64,000 nucleotides of DNA. Origin: Veillonellaceae bacterium. GTDB lineage: Bacteria; Bacillota_C; Negativicutes; UBA1444. A model generated the notes under the pieces. The model saw nothing but the letters and a program-made list of their open reading frames with translations. It did not search any database and had not been told where the DNA came from. The first letter of the stretch is position 1. Each line of letters begins with the position of its first letter. A program made the translations under genes and the position numbers. This document shows, piece by piece, positions 17,621 through 26,677 of the stretch. The DNA is taken from NCBI GenBank assembly GCA_012798135.1, contig JAAZNU010000027.1, forward strand, positions 62,001 to 126,000. Direction: 5' to 3'.

Positions 17621-18816
17621 ATGAATTTCCCGAGCTGGCGGACATTCAGTCGGCAGCGGCGGCATTGGCGGGAATAGCCCATGAAACCCCGCTGGAAGCG
17701 AGCGCAACATTTTCGGCGATGGTTGGGCAGCCAGTCTATCTGAAGCTGGAGAATTTGCAAAAAACCGGTTCTTTTAAATTGCGCGGCGCCTTCAACAAAA
17801 TCCGACTGTTGTCGGCAACGGAAAAAGCTCGGGGCGTGATTGCGGCGTCAGCGGGCAACCATGCGTATGCGGCGCGGCGGACAGGGATCCGGGCCGTGAT
17901 TGTGATGCCGGAAACGGCGCCACTGTCGAAAGTCAGCGCTACACGCGGCTATGGCGCGGAAGTGGTTTTGGCGGGGTCCTCCTACGATGAAGCCTATGGC
18001 CGGGCCAAAGAATTATCGGCGGCGGAAGGCCTGACCTTTGTCCATGCCTTTGACGATCCGGCGGTGATGGCGGGGCAGGGAACCATCGGGCTGGAGATTT
18101 TGCGGGAGCTGCCGGCAGTCCGGGCGGTGATCGTGCCGGTCGGCGGCGGTGGATTGATCGCCGGGGTGGCGAAAGCCGTCAAAAGCCTGGCGCCGCAGGT
18201 CAAAATCATCGGCGTTCAAGCCGAGGGGGCCGATGCGATGGTGCGTTCCAAAGCGGCGGATCGCCTAATCCAGACGCCATCCGCCGTTACGATCGCCGAC
18301 GGGATCGCCGTCATGGCCCCGGGGAGCGGAACTTTTGAAATGGTGCGACAATATGTGGACGAGATGGTCACGATCGATGACGAGGCCATCGCCTCGGCGA
18401 TCCTGATGCTTCTGGAACGTGCCAAACTGGTTGTGGAAGGAGCCGGCGCCATCGGGCTGGCGGCGCTTCTGCAGGGGAGAATAAGTACCAGCGGGCCGAT
18501 CGCCTGTCTGATCTCCGGCGGCAACATTGACGTGAACTTTATCGCCCGCATCATTGAGAGGGGCTTGGTCAAGGCGGGCCGGCGGGTGATCCTCACAACC
18601 TGTGTCGTGGACAAGCCGGGATCGTTGCAGAAGCTTTTGACCTGCGTTGCTGCCAATCGCGGCAATGTCCTGTATGTTCATCACGACCGGATCCAGCACG
18701 ATGTTCCGCTTGGTCAGGCCAAGGTGCAAATCAGCCTGGAAACGAGGGATTCCGAACACACCGCGGAAATTCTGGCCGCCTTGCAGCAAGAAGGCTATCA
18801 AGTAACAATCAACTGA
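17617..18816 (+). CDS. Threonine ammonia-lyase (catabolic type, ACT domain)
   Basis: 399 aa PLP enzyme with C-terminal ACT domain (about 325-399, ILTTCVVDKPGSLQKLL). The PLP lysine lies in KTGSFKLRGAFNKI near residue 52, and the Gly-rich phosphate loop is PVGGGGLIAG. It converts threonine (and serine) to 2-oxobutyrate (pyruvate) plus ammonia. An oddity: the invariant SAGNHAQG block reads ASAGNHA-YAARR, lacking about four residues compared with homologues, without breaking the frame. ATGA overlap with the EamA gene indicates one transcript. A bidirectional terminator follows. Confidence 0.88.
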   Translation: MNEFPELADIQSAAAALAGIAHETPLEASATFSAMVGQPVYLKLENLQKTGSFKLRGAFNKIRLLSATEKARGVIAASAGNHAYAARRTGIRAVIVMPETAPLSKVSATRGYGAEVVLAGSSYDEAYGRAKELSAAEGLTFVHAFDDPAVMAGQGTIGLEILRELPAVRAVIVPVGGGGLIAGVAKAVKSLAPQVKIIGVQAEGADAMVRSKAADRLIQTPSAVTIADGIAVMAPGSGTFEMVRQYVDEMVTIDDEAIASAILMLLERAKLVVEGAGAIGLAALLQGRISTSGPIACLISGGNIDVNFIARIIERGLVKAGRRVILTTCVVDKPGSLQKLLTCVAANRGNVLYVHHDRIQHDVPLGQAKVQISLETRDSEHTAEILAALQQEGYQVTIN

Positions 18817-18834
18817 ATGGCAACCCGAATAGAA

Positions 18835-18875
18835 AGCAAAGCCCGCTCTGGATTGATTCCGGAGCGGGCTTTGCT
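18835..18875. terminator. Bidirectional terminator between convergent genes
   Basis: Perfect 14-bp stem AGCAAAGCCCGCTC / GAGCGGGCTTTGCT with a 13-base loop. Read on the minus strand it is followed by TTCTATT, and on the plus strand by ATGGG, so it fits best as the terminator of the minus-strand DUF3100 operon, also blocking the plus-strand transcript. Confidence 0.75.
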
Positions 18876-18936
18876 ATGGGTACGGTTTTTCGGCTGCGTC
18901 TCGACTCCTGGGAAAGAAGCAGCCGGGAAATCCGCT

Positions 18937-19383
18937 TTAAATTTGCCCCAGCATTTTCAGAATTACTTCGGCGATAATGGCGGAACCAAGAAAAGTGCCA
19001 AAAAACACAACACAGCCGACGATGATGATGCGCCAGCCTGATTTCAAGAAGGCATCCATGTCCTTGCCGATGCCGATACCCGCATAGGCCAGAATCGGCG
19101 TAGTCAAAGCCATAAAATTCACTTTGGCGATATAAGCATTTATGATCTTGGCGCCGGGAAAGTCGGGATAGGTGACGAGGCAGCCGATGACAACAATATA
19201 GGCGACGCTGGGCAGACCGCCGGGCAGGAATTTGGCCATGACGACACCGAGCAGACAAATGGCGATCAGAATCAGCATGCCGGGAATCGAATCGACAATG
19301 CCGTTTTTATAACCCACGAGATTCGCCACCAGCGTCATGGCGGCGGTAAGAAAGGTGACGTAAACGATGTTGGCAAAACTCAT
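18937..19383 (-). CDS. Small membrane subunit next to a DUF3100 protein
   Basis: 148 aa, four or five hydrophobic helices, Gly-rich, no soluble domain. It overlaps the end of the DUF3100 gene by 4 bases (ATGA), so the two are translationally coupled and probably form one membrane complex. The conserved-looking segment PILAYAGIGIGKDMDAFLKSGWR lies near the third helix. I do not recognise a named family beyond this association. Confidence 0.72.
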   Translation of the reverse strand: MSFANIVYVTFLTAAMTLVANLVGYKNGIVDSIPGMLILIAICLLGVVMAKFLPGGLPSVAYIVVIGCLVTYPDFPGAKIINAYIAKVNFMALTTPILAYAGIGIGKDMDAFLKSGWRIIIVGCVVFFGTFLGSAIIAEVILKMLGQI

Positions 19384-20189
19384 TGCTGTTCCCCCTTTGC
19401 CGGCGCCGGCGTTCCGTGTTTAACCGGATATAATTTTTTGAACAACCATTCCGTCAGTGGCAGACCGATCCAGATCGACATATATAAGCCGTCGAGGCCG
19501 GACAGCATGTTGCTGGCGGCAGCCAATGCCAGGATCTGATCCTTCATCGCCGGATAGATTGAGGCCAGGACGCCGGCGCTGGCCGTTGCCATGCTGGCGC
19601 TGCCCACGCCGCAAGCCATGGCCAGGGAGTAGGGATGAAAGATTTTCAGGATGTCGATGAAGCTGGCCATCAAGGCAAAGAAAATTGTGCCGAACACCGT
19701 GCCGACGATATAAACGCCCATTACGCCGCGGCCTTCGGCGCCGTTCAGGCCATATACGTCGCCGACCAGGGCTACGTTCGCTTCCCGGGCGATCGAATGG
19801 GTGGCGCCGATAGTTTCCCGTTTGAGGCCGAGCCAGATGGCGACGGGAACACCGATAAAAATAGTGCCGAGATTGCCGAACTCCTGCAGGATTAAAGCCG
19901 GACTCGACTGGATGATCTTGGGCAGCGTCGGTCCGACCAGCGTCCCGTAGCGGGCCATCAGCAGCATCAGCGTGACGGTGATGAGGCTGCTGGCATCATC
20001 CATGTCTTTATTGTTCATCACCTTGAGTCCCTTGGGAGTGAGAGCCAGTCCAATCAGCAGGGCATACAGCATGGGCAGGAGAATGACGGTGCCGGGGCCG
20101 ACGTTGAAACGAATGAGACCAATGAGTTCGGAGATCACGATGATGACCAGGGCTACGGCGTGGAGTTTCCAGTTGTACAAATGAATCAC
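19380..20189 (-). CDS. DUF3100 family membrane protein
   Basis: 269 aa with about seven to eight membrane helices and a conserved central stretch (REANVALVGDVYGLNGAEGRG, then ACGVGSASMATASAG). This matches DUF3100, a family of predicted transporters of unknown substrate. The C-terminus is a short hydrophilic tail. It is encoded just downstream of an M20 amidohydrolase (21-base gap), suggesting uptake or efflux of the hydrolase's substrate or product. Confidence 0.8.
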   Translation of the reverse strand: MIHLYNWKLHAVALVIIVISELIGLIRFNVGPGTVILLPMLYALLIGLALTPKGLKVMNNKDMDDASSLITVTLMLLMARYGTLVGPTLPKIIQSSPALILQEFGNLGTIFIGVPVAIWLGLKRETIGATHSIAREANVALVGDVYGLNGAEGRGVMGVYIVGTVFGTIFFALMASFIDILKIFHPYSLAMACGVGSASMATASAGVLASIYPAMKDQILALAAASNMLSGLDGLYMSIWIGLPLTEWLFKKLYPVKHGTPAPAKGEQQ

Positions 20190-20210
20190 CCTTCCTTTCT
20201 GTTTTGATCG

Positions 20211-21518
20211 CTAACTGAAATATTTGTCGAGCAGGGCCAGGTATTCGGCCTTGGTCAGGATCGGGCGCCAATTTTGCCGGATTTGGGTCGCGCGGGCCGC
20301 ATGGTCGGCCAGGAGGTCGATGACGGTCATGGCCATGATTTTGGCGGGCAAGACGCAGGCCGCGACAGGGTCGGTGGTATGAAAATCCTTGGTGTGATGG
20401 GCGCCGCAGACGCCGCCGGCAAACGGATGGATCGAAGGGATAATATGGGAAATATCGCCCATGTCGGTGGAACCGCCGAAGTGGCCGTTATCGACGACGC
20501 AGTCCGGCGGCAGCAGTGCCGCCGCATTGCGTCGGAATACATCGTTCAGATCGGTACAGCACGTCAGCGGCAAATAGCCGGGAATGGTATGAATCTGCGT
20601 CTGGGCGCCGACGGAATCGCCGCCGGCCTTCAACGCCCGGGCCACCTTGCCGTAGGTTCCTTCTATCGCTGCCATGGTGCGGGCGCGGACGTAAGTTTCC
20701 ATCCTTACGTCGGCGGGGACGATGTTGACGAGGTCGCCGCCTTTCGTAATGATCGGATGGACGCGAACAATGTCCTGGTCGCGGAAAGTTTCCCGCAGGG
20801 CATGGACGCCCATCAGGCCGATCATGGCCGCGTTCAGGGCATTGATGCCTTCATGGGGGGCACCGGCGGCATGGGCCTCTTTGCCGATGTACTGGACAGT
20901 CATGCCGATAAAGCCATTGCAGGTATCGCACAGGCCAATCCGCGGTCCGGGCGCGTCCTTGTCGGCGTGGATCATCATGGCCAGGTCAACGTCGTCGAAT
21001 TCGCCGCGGTAGACTAACTCCTGCTTGCCGCCAAGGTAGCGAATTTTTCCCTGTTTACGCAGCTGCTGGCGAAATTCGATTTCCACGTATTCTTCGGCGG
21101 GCACGGCCATGAACGTAACATTGCCGGCCAGGGAACCGGCAATGCCGGAATTTTTCAGACCCAGGGCCGCGCCAAGCATCGCGCCGAGCTGGAGGTTGTG
21201 ACCGCAGGCGTGAGCGGCGCCGGTCAGGGGATCGGCGGTGGGGCTGTCCGGACAAACAACGGCGTCCAACTCGCCGATGACGGCGACGTTGGGGCCGGCC
21301 GCAGCCGGATTGAGCGAAGTCCTGACGCCGGTGAGAGCCAACCCTTCCCGGCAGACATAACCGGCGTCGCGCAAAAACCTGGCCACCGCGGCGGTCGTCT
21401 TGGTTTCCTTGAATCCCAGCTCGGGAGTCCGTTCCAGCTCTTGGGCGATTTGTACGATCGCGTCGGTATTGTCATCGATGGCCTGACAAACTCGCCGTTT
21501 CAGTTCCTGTATGGGCAC
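20211..21518 (-). CDS. M20 family amidohydrolase (AbgB-like)
   Basis: About 435 aa. M20/AbgB signatures: GELDAV with the metal Asp, GAAHACGHN, the VPAEEYVE acid pair, and GGSTDMGDISHIIPSIHP near the end. Zinc-dependent hydrolysis of N-acyl or aminobenzoyl amino acids is the family activity. I favour GTG 21518, since GGGAGG stands 10 bases before it; ATG 21527 has the same RBS only one base away. It heads a three-gene operon with the DUF3100 pair. Substrate unknown. Confidence 0.85.
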   Translation of the reverse strand: MPIQELKRRVCQAIDDNTDAIVQIAQELERTPELGFKETKTTAAVARFLRDAGYVCREGLALTGVRTSLNPAAAGPNVAVIGELDAVVCPDSPTADPLTGAAHACGHNLQLGAMLGAALGLKNSGIAGSLAGNVTFMAVPAEEYVEIEFRQQLRKQGKIRYLGGKQELVYRGEFDDVDLAMMIHADKDAPGPRIGLCDTCNGFIGMTVQYIGKEAHAAGAPHEGINALNAAMIGLMGVHALRETFRDQDIVRVHPIITKGGDLVNIVPADVRMETYVRARTMAAIEGTYGKVARALKAGGDSVGAQTQIHTIPGYLPLTCCTDLNDVFRRNAAALLPPDCVVDNGHFGGSTDMGDISHIIPSIHPFAGGVCGAHHTKDFHTTDPVAACVLPAKIMAMTVIDLLADHAARATQIRQNWRPILTKAEYLALLDKYFS

Positions 21519-21838
21519 GGTAATCATTCCTCCCAACACCTTGACACCTTTTTTTGATATATGCCTACAATATTTTCGCGGTGAGTCCAAAAATTCCCTG
21601 CCGGAATTTTTCCAGATAAAAAGATTCTTTCACGCCGGCAGGCTTTTGGCAGCGACCGGCGAAAAAATACTTGTAAACTATTTCGGTTGCGGAGAGGGAG
21701 CGGCAGAGTGGGCAAAATAATTGACGGGAACTGCGGCAGGCTTTTTGCATGGTTCAGAACTGGCAATGACTGCCCCGAAACCTCATTGGATCCAACGCCG
21801 GGCACGGAACAAAAAATAGCCGGGAAACCAGGCCGAAA
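21519..21838. other. Divergent intergenic region
   Basis: About 320 bases without a gene between the amidohydrolase (minus) and the C39-like gene (plus). A TTGACA at 21541-21546 with TACAAT at 21566-21571 (19-base spacing) is a weak plus-strand promoter candidate, but it is about 270 bases from the gene. Nothing else was recognised. Confidence 0.3.
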
Positions 21839-22567
21839 ATGAAGGGTGGAAGAGAAGCCTGCTCAGGTCAACGAAGCAAGCCCGTCATTACAGGAATGTT
21901 CGGCCTGCTCTTCTGTCTGGCAGTACTTGCCGCAAACGCGACAGCGGTTATTGCGTCGCCCAGTTCGGTTTCCGCCGCCAACTATTATGAAATGACCGCG
22001 AACCCCTGGTATGTTTCGCTGGGGGTCAAAGGGTACCAGCAAACAACGGATTATACCTGCGGACCGGCGGCAGTGATGTCTCTGTTGCATTGGTATGGCC
22101 GGCTGGATGCCTCAGAACTGAATGCGGCGACGGAACTGCGGATTGCCCGGGAGATGGGGACCGGTGACTTGCAATCCCGACGGCCGGGGACTTCGGTGGC
22201 GCAAATGACAAACTGGCTTGAACGTAATGGCTTTCGCGTGGCCAGCGGCGAAGACGGCACTTTGGAATTGTTGCAAAAGTTTTTAAAGAAAAAGATCCCG
22301 GTACTGGTGGAGTGGATTGATTGGGGCGGACACTGGGTGGTGGCTACCGGTTACCATGCCGCATACGAGTCGCCAACCCGCGGGCCCGATACCATTTTTT
22401 TTGCGGACCCGGCCTCGCACTGGGCAAATCCGGATAATCCCGACGGGATTTCTTCCTTCAATGCCTGGCGTTTCCGTGATATGTGGCTGGATGTCCAGTA
22501 TTTGAATCCCGGCCACGTCACCCGGCGGGTTTATATCATCGCCGTACCGGCGAAGCCGCGCCAATGA
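21839..22567 (+). CDS. Secreted C39-like cysteine protease domain protein
   Basis: 242 aa with a signal peptide (core at 18-38). The mature domain is the peptidase C39-like fold: Cys74 in DYTCGPAA, His in GGHWVVATGYH, Asp in FFADPASHW, the three catalytic positions in order. Unlike bacteriocin-processing C39 peptidases it has no ABC domain, so it is an exported stand-alone protease or a related inactive binder. The adjacent gene encodes a secreted-domain cyclase; there is no bacteriocin gene nearby. Confidence 0.78.
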   Translation: MKGGREACSGQRSKPVITGMFGLLFCLAVLAANATAVIASPSSVSAANYYEMTANPWYVSLGVKGYQQTTDYTCGPAAVMSLLHWYGRLDASELNAATELRIAREMGTGDLQSRRPGTSVAQMTNWLERNGFRVASGEDGTLELLQKFLKKKIPVLVEWIDWGGHWVVATGYHAAYESPTRGPDTIFFADPASHWANPDNPDGISSFNAWRFRDMWLDVQYLNPGHVTRRVYIIAVPAKPRQ

Positions 22568-22638
22568 TGTTGGGACGGGTCCGGCACGAATTACTGCGGC
22601 CGCCAGCAGCGGCGGCGAATCCCTTTTGACGACGGAAT

Positions 22639-24471
22639 GTGGTAGGGGAAGAAGCTGTAATAGAGGAGAACAGGCAGCTTTGCCGAACGCTTATGCAGGA
22701 TAAGCTGAACAAGCTCCGGTGTAGTTGGCGAGTGACTGTGTTAACCACGTTCCTGGCGATTATGCTGGGCCTTTTTTGCCTGCCGTTGATCGGGTTTGCC
22801 GCTTCGCCGGTGATCCAAGTCGTCATGGACGACAGTTATCCGCCATATGTTTTCCGGGAACCGGACGGCAAGCTGGCGGGAATCCTCGTCGACCAATGGG
22901 CGCTGTGGTCGGCGAAGACGGGCGTCCGGGCGGAGATTGCGGCGATGGACTGGGCGGAGGCCCTGGCCCGGATGCAGGCAGGGCAGTATGATGTGATCGA
23001 TACCATCTTTCGCAATCCCGAGCGGGAGAAAATATACGACTTTTCGAAGCCGCATGTTCGCTTGGATGCCCTGATTTTTTTTCGTCAAACCGTATCCGGG
23101 ATAACTGGAATCCCTTCGCTGCGGGGCTTCAATGTCGGCGTCAAACGGGGCGACCATGCCGTAACCGTTCTGAAACAGGCCGGCATCACTTCGCTGGTCG
23201 AATACGACAGTTATGAGGCCATGATCCTGGCGGCACGGGATAAAAGCCTGCTGGTGTTTGTCATGGACAAGCCGCCGGCCCTGTATTACCTTTATAAATA
23301 CAGCCTGCAGGACGAAATTCGTTTTTCCGGACCTCTATACTTCGGCGAATTCCACCAGGCTGTCCGCAAGGGCGACGACAAGATGCTGCAACTAGTCGAA
23401 GCGGGATTCGCTAAAATTTCGCCCGAGGAGTATGCCGCCATCGACCGGAAATGGTTCGGTGCCAGCTCGGTTGTTAACCCTCCGGATTATCGCCCGCTGG
23501 CGGCCCTTGCGGTCTCCGTGATCCTGGTAGGACTGATGCTGCTCGCCTGGAACTGGCTACTACGCCGGACGGTCCGGGTTACGACCCGGGAACTGGCGGC
23601 GAGTGAGAAAAAATTTCGCAACCTGTTGATGAATTTATCCATCGGCGTAGTCGTCCATGATTCGTCAGGGGCGCCGACGTATTGGAACCGTTCGGCGCTG
23701 CGGCAGTTGCACCTGAGCGCGGAGCAGTTGGCGGGAACGCAGCCTTGCCCTGCCGGCTGGGTGTTCATTTCTGATGAGGGATTTCCTCTGGCTCCGGAAC
23801 AATTTCCGGCCTCATTGGTTCTGGCTGCGGGCGAGGCCCTGCGTGGTTATGCCATGGGGCTTCGGCGGCCGGGCGATCGCTGCCGGTGGTTTGAGGTGGA
23901 TGCATTCCCCGAATTCGACCCGGATCACAGAATTGTACAGGTCGTGGTGACGTTCGTCGAGTGCACGGCCCGGCGGGAAGCGGAAAATAACCTGCGGTTC
24001 ATCAGCTTTCATGACGCCCTGACCGGCACCTACAACCGGGCCTATTTCGAAGAAGAGCTGCGTCGGCTGGATGGCCGGCGGGAAGGCGCCGCTGCTATTG
24101 TGGTCGCCGACGTGGACGGCATGAAGGAAGTCAACGACACTTACGGCCATCTTACCGGCGACCAGCTGCTGATCCGGGCGGCCCGGCTGCTGCAAGGCAG
24201 CGTCCGGCAGGAGGATGTGGTGGCCCGAATCGGCGGCGATGAGTTTGCCGTGATTTTCCGCAATGCGGATACACCAACCTTGGATGGCGTTTGTGAACGG
24301 ATTCGTCAACTGTTGGATCAGGAAGAAACTGATGCCACGACCACGCCGCTCCGATTGTCGTTTGGCTATGCCTTGGGCGGCGGGCCGGAAATTGCCGCGG
24401 CAACGTTGTTCAAAGAAGCGGACGGACGCATGTACGAAGAAAAAAAGCGGAAACGGGGCATCCGGTTTTAA
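22639..24471 (+). CDS. Membrane SBP_bac_3 / PAS / GGDEF diguanylate cyclase
   Basis: 610 aa. N-terminal signal or membrane anchor (around 33-55), an extracytoplasmic solute-binding domain family 3 (about 56-275: VIQVVMDDSYPPYVF, then RNPEREKIYDFSKP), a membrane helix (about 285-303), a PAS-like region (about 320-450) and a GGDEF domain with GGDEF at 532-536. An inhibitory RxxD (RQED, 523-526) is present. It should sense an amino-acid-like ligand outside and make cyclic di-GMP inside. The start is uncertain: GTG 22639 or ATG 22693. Confidence 0.87.
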   Translation: MVGEEAVIEENRQLCRTLMQDKLNKLRCSWRVTVLTTFLAIMLGLFCLPLIGFAASPVIQVVMDDSYPPYVFREPDGKLAGILVDQWALWSAKTGVRAEIAAMDWAEALARMQAGQYDVIDTIFRNPEREKIYDFSKPHVRLDALIFFRQTVSGITGIPSLRGFNVGVKRGDHAVTVLKQAGITSLVEYDSYEAMILAARDKSLLVFVMDKPPALYYLYKYSLQDEIRFSGPLYFGEFHQAVRKGDDKMLQLVEAGFAKISPEEYAAIDRKWFGASSVVNPPDYRPLAALAVSVILVGLMLLAWNWLLRRTVRVTTRELAASEKKFRNLLMNLSIGVVVHDSSGAPTYWNRSALRQLHLSAEQLAGTQPCPAGWVFISDEGFPLAPEQFPASLVLAAGEALRGYAMGLRRPGDRCRWFEVDAFPEFDPDHRIVQVVVTFVECTARREAENNLRFISFHDALTGTYNRAYFEEELRRLDGRREGAAAIVVADVDGMKEVNDTYGHLTGDQLLIRAARLLQGSVRQEDVVARIGGDEFAVIFRNADTPTLDGVCERIRQLLDQEETDATTTPLRLSFGYALGGGPEIAAATLFKEADGRMYEEKKRKRGIRF

Positions 24472-24484
24472 GCAGTGGGAACAG

Positions 24485-24523
24485 AAAGTGGCAGGGCAAC
24501 CTGGAAAGGCTGCCCTGCCACTT
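24485..24523. terminator. Bidirectional terminator
   Basis: Stem AAGTGGCAGGGCA / TGCCCTGCCACTT with a 12-base loop between the convergent GGDEF and hcp genes. The minus-strand side continues TTCTGTT, the plus side GGTTTGG. Confidence 0.75.
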
Positions 24524-24567
24524 GGTTTGGCGAGGAGAGGGAGTATCTGCTTCGTCGATGGCAATCC

Positions 24568-26211
24568 TTAGCCGAGGATGGCTTTGAGGTCCGCTTCCGG
24601 CGTGGTGATCGGCATGAGGTTCAGCTTTTCATGCAGCACCTGGAATACCGCGGGGGTGAGGAATGCCGGCGCCGACGGGCCGATGCGGATATTGCGGACG
24701 CCGAGGAAGAGCAGGGAGAGGAGAATGCAGACCGCTTTCTGCTCGTACCAGGACAGCACCAGCGAGAGGGGCAGGCCGTTGACGTCCGTTTTGAAGGCGT
24801 CGGCGAGGGCCATCGCGATGCGGACCGCCGAGTAGGCGTCGTTGCACTGCCCGACGTCCAGCAGACGGGGAATGCCTTCGATGTCGCCGAAATCCAGCTT
24901 GTTGAAACGGTACTTGCCGCAGGCCAGCGTCAGGATCACGCAGTCTTTCGGCACCTGGGTCGCCAGTTCGGTGTAGTAGTTGCGGCCGCTCTTCGCGCCG
25001 TCGCAGCCGCCGATCAGGAAGAAATGGCGGATCTTGCCGGCCTGGACCAGCTCGATGACTTTTGGCGCGGCGCCAAGGACGGCGTTACGGCCAAAGCCGA
25101 CCAGAATGGTTTTTTCCGGTTCATCTTCCGGGAATCCGGGAGCGGCCAGCGCGGCATCGATGACCGGTTTGAAGTTGCGGTCGGTGATGTGGACCACGCC
25201 CGGCCAGGCCACGAGACCGCAGGTGAAGATCCGGCCCTTGTAGGACTCCGCCGGTTTCTGGATACAGTTCGTGGTCATCAGGATTGCGCCGGGGAAGGCG
25301 GCGAATTCTTTTTGCTGATCCTGCCAGGCGCCGCCGTAGTTGCCGACAAAATGTTTATATTTCTTCAGCCCGGGGTAGCCATGGGTCGGCAGCATTTCGC
25401 CGTGCGTATAAATGTTGATGCCGGTTCCCTCGGTTTGTTTGAGCAGTTCTTCCAGATCTTTCAGATCATGGCCGGATACCAGGATCGCCTTGCCCTTGAC
25501 CGCGGTGATGCGGACCGGTGTCGGCACGGGGTGGCCGTAAGTTCCGGTATTCGCTTCATCGAGCAGTTCCATGATCCGGATGTTGACTTCGCCGCAGCGC
25601 AGCGCCATCCCCAACAGAGCATCCACGCCGAGGTCCGGTTGGGTCAGGAAGTCGAGCGCCTCATGGAAAAATGCGTTGACCTTCGCGTCCTGTTTATTGA
25701 GGATCCAGGCGTGGTCGGCGTAAGCGGCCATGCCTTTCAGGCCGTATACGATCAGGTTTTCCAGGCCGACCAGGTCGGCGCCGCGGGTGGGAATGCCCTT
25801 GTTGACGGGAACGGCCTCGCCCTGGGCGATCAGTCCGTTCAGATCGGCGGCCGGCGTCCAGGCGGCCGGGCCGGCCAGGTTTTCGGGGGTGTTGCCGGCT
25901 TTCAGCGCGGCGGACTCATATAGGGCCTTGGCTTTGGCCTTGATTTCGGCGCCCTGGCGGATGATTCCCGCGAGACGTTCGGGATCGAAGTTGACGTTGG
26001 TGACGGTGGTGAACAAGGCTTCGATGACATATTTGTCAACGGCCGAGTCCTGAGCGCCGAGTAAGGCGGCGCGGTGAGCATACATGGAAATTCCCTTGGC
26101 GACATGCAATAATAAGTCTTGCAGAGCCGCGGTTTTGGGGTCTTTGCCGCAGACGCCGAATACGTCGCAGCCGGTTCCTTTGGCGGTTTGTTCGCATTGA
26201 TAACAAAACAT
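24568..26211 (-). CDS. hcp: Hybrid-cluster protein / hydroxylamine reductase
   Basis: 547 aa, full length for Hcp. The N-terminal cluster ligands are Cys3, Cys6, Cys15 and Cys21. Further motifs for the hybrid cluster include GHDLKDLEELLKQT, TNCIQKPAESYKGRIFTCG, GGCDGAKSGRNYY and ACGKYRFNKLDFG. Hcp reduces hydroxylamine in vitro and nitric oxide in vivo, protecting anaerobes from nitrosative stress. It lies 100 bases downstream of a cupin gene and an Rrf2 regulator on the same strand, which suggests NO- or redox-dependent control. No hcr reductase is adjacent. Confidence 0.95.
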   Translation of the reverse strand: MFCYQCEQTAKGTGCDVFGVCGKDPKTAALQDLLLHVAKGISMYAHRAALLGAQDSAVDKYVIEALFTTVTNVNFDPERLAGIIRQGAEIKAKAKALYESAALKAGNTPENLAGPAAWTPAADLNGLIAQGEAVPVNKGIPTRGADLVGLENLIVYGLKGMAAYADHAWILNKQDAKVNAFFHEALDFLTQPDLGVDALLGMALRCGEVNIRIMELLDEANTGTYGHPVPTPVRITAVKGKAILVSGHDLKDLEELLKQTEGTGINIYTHGEMLPTHGYPGLKKYKHFVGNYGGAWQDQQKEFAAFPGAILMTTNCIQKPAESYKGRIFTCGLVAWPGVVHITDRNFKPVIDAALAAPGFPEDEPEKTILVGFGRNAVLGAAPKVIELVQAGKIRHFFLIGGCDGAKSGRNYYTELATQVPKDCVILTLACGKYRFNKLDFGDIEGIPRLLDVGQCNDAYSAVRIAMALADAFKTDVNGLPLSLVLSWYEQKAVCILLSLLFLGVRNIRIGPSAPAFLTPAVFQVLHEKLNLMPITTPEADLKAILG

Positions 26212-26311
26212 TCTTTCTTGCCTCCAATCAGAATTTTTTGTCTATTTACAGTCTACCAAAAAACGCTGCTCCTGCAAAGTCTTTGGCGGACAGAGAGCCA
26301 GCGGGGATGGC

Positions 26312-26647
26312 TTAGTGGTTGACGACGGTCAGCAGCATTTTGAAGTCCTGCCCAGCTTCGACGGCATGAGGGATATTGGCGGGCATGACGACGATATCGC
26401 CGGTCTTGGCGATCAGGGGATTGCCGCCGATCGTGATTTTCGCTTCGCCCTCAAGGATCTGGACGATGGCGTCGCCTGGGGCCGAGTGGGTGCTGACGCC
26501 TTCGCCGGCGCCGAAGGAAAACAGGGTGACGGTCACTTCCGGCCGTTGCACAAAAGTGCGGCTGATGATCTTTCCTGCTTCAATATTGACCAGGCCAGCC
26601 AGATTCACTGCTTCCGACAGGGGGAGATTTTTTACCAAAGAGTTCAT
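26312..26647 (-). CDS. Small cupin protein
   Basis: 111-aa single cupin domain: VTLFSFGAGEGVSTHSAPGDAI, then GEAKITIGG and VMPANIPHAVEAG. It retains two candidate metal histidines. Such stand-alone cupins often sit beside hcp and Rrf2-type regulators in anaerobes. It starts 30 bases downstream of the Rrf2 gene, so both should be on one transcript. Function unknown; a metal-binding stress protein is likely. Confidence 0.82.
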   Translation of the reverse strand: MNSLVKNLPLSEAVNLAGLVNIEAGKIISRTFVQRPEVTVTLFSFGAGEGVSTHSAPGDAIVQILEGEAKITIGGNPLIAKTGDIVVMPANIPHAVEAGQDFKMLLTVVNH

Positions 26648-26677
26648 AGGGAGCGCTCCTTTCTGGATTGTAATTTT

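Noticed and set aside
24475..25923. A 482-codon plus-strand frame opposite hcp
   Set aside because: Runs through the bidirectional terminator and is exactly antisense to the conserved hcp gene.
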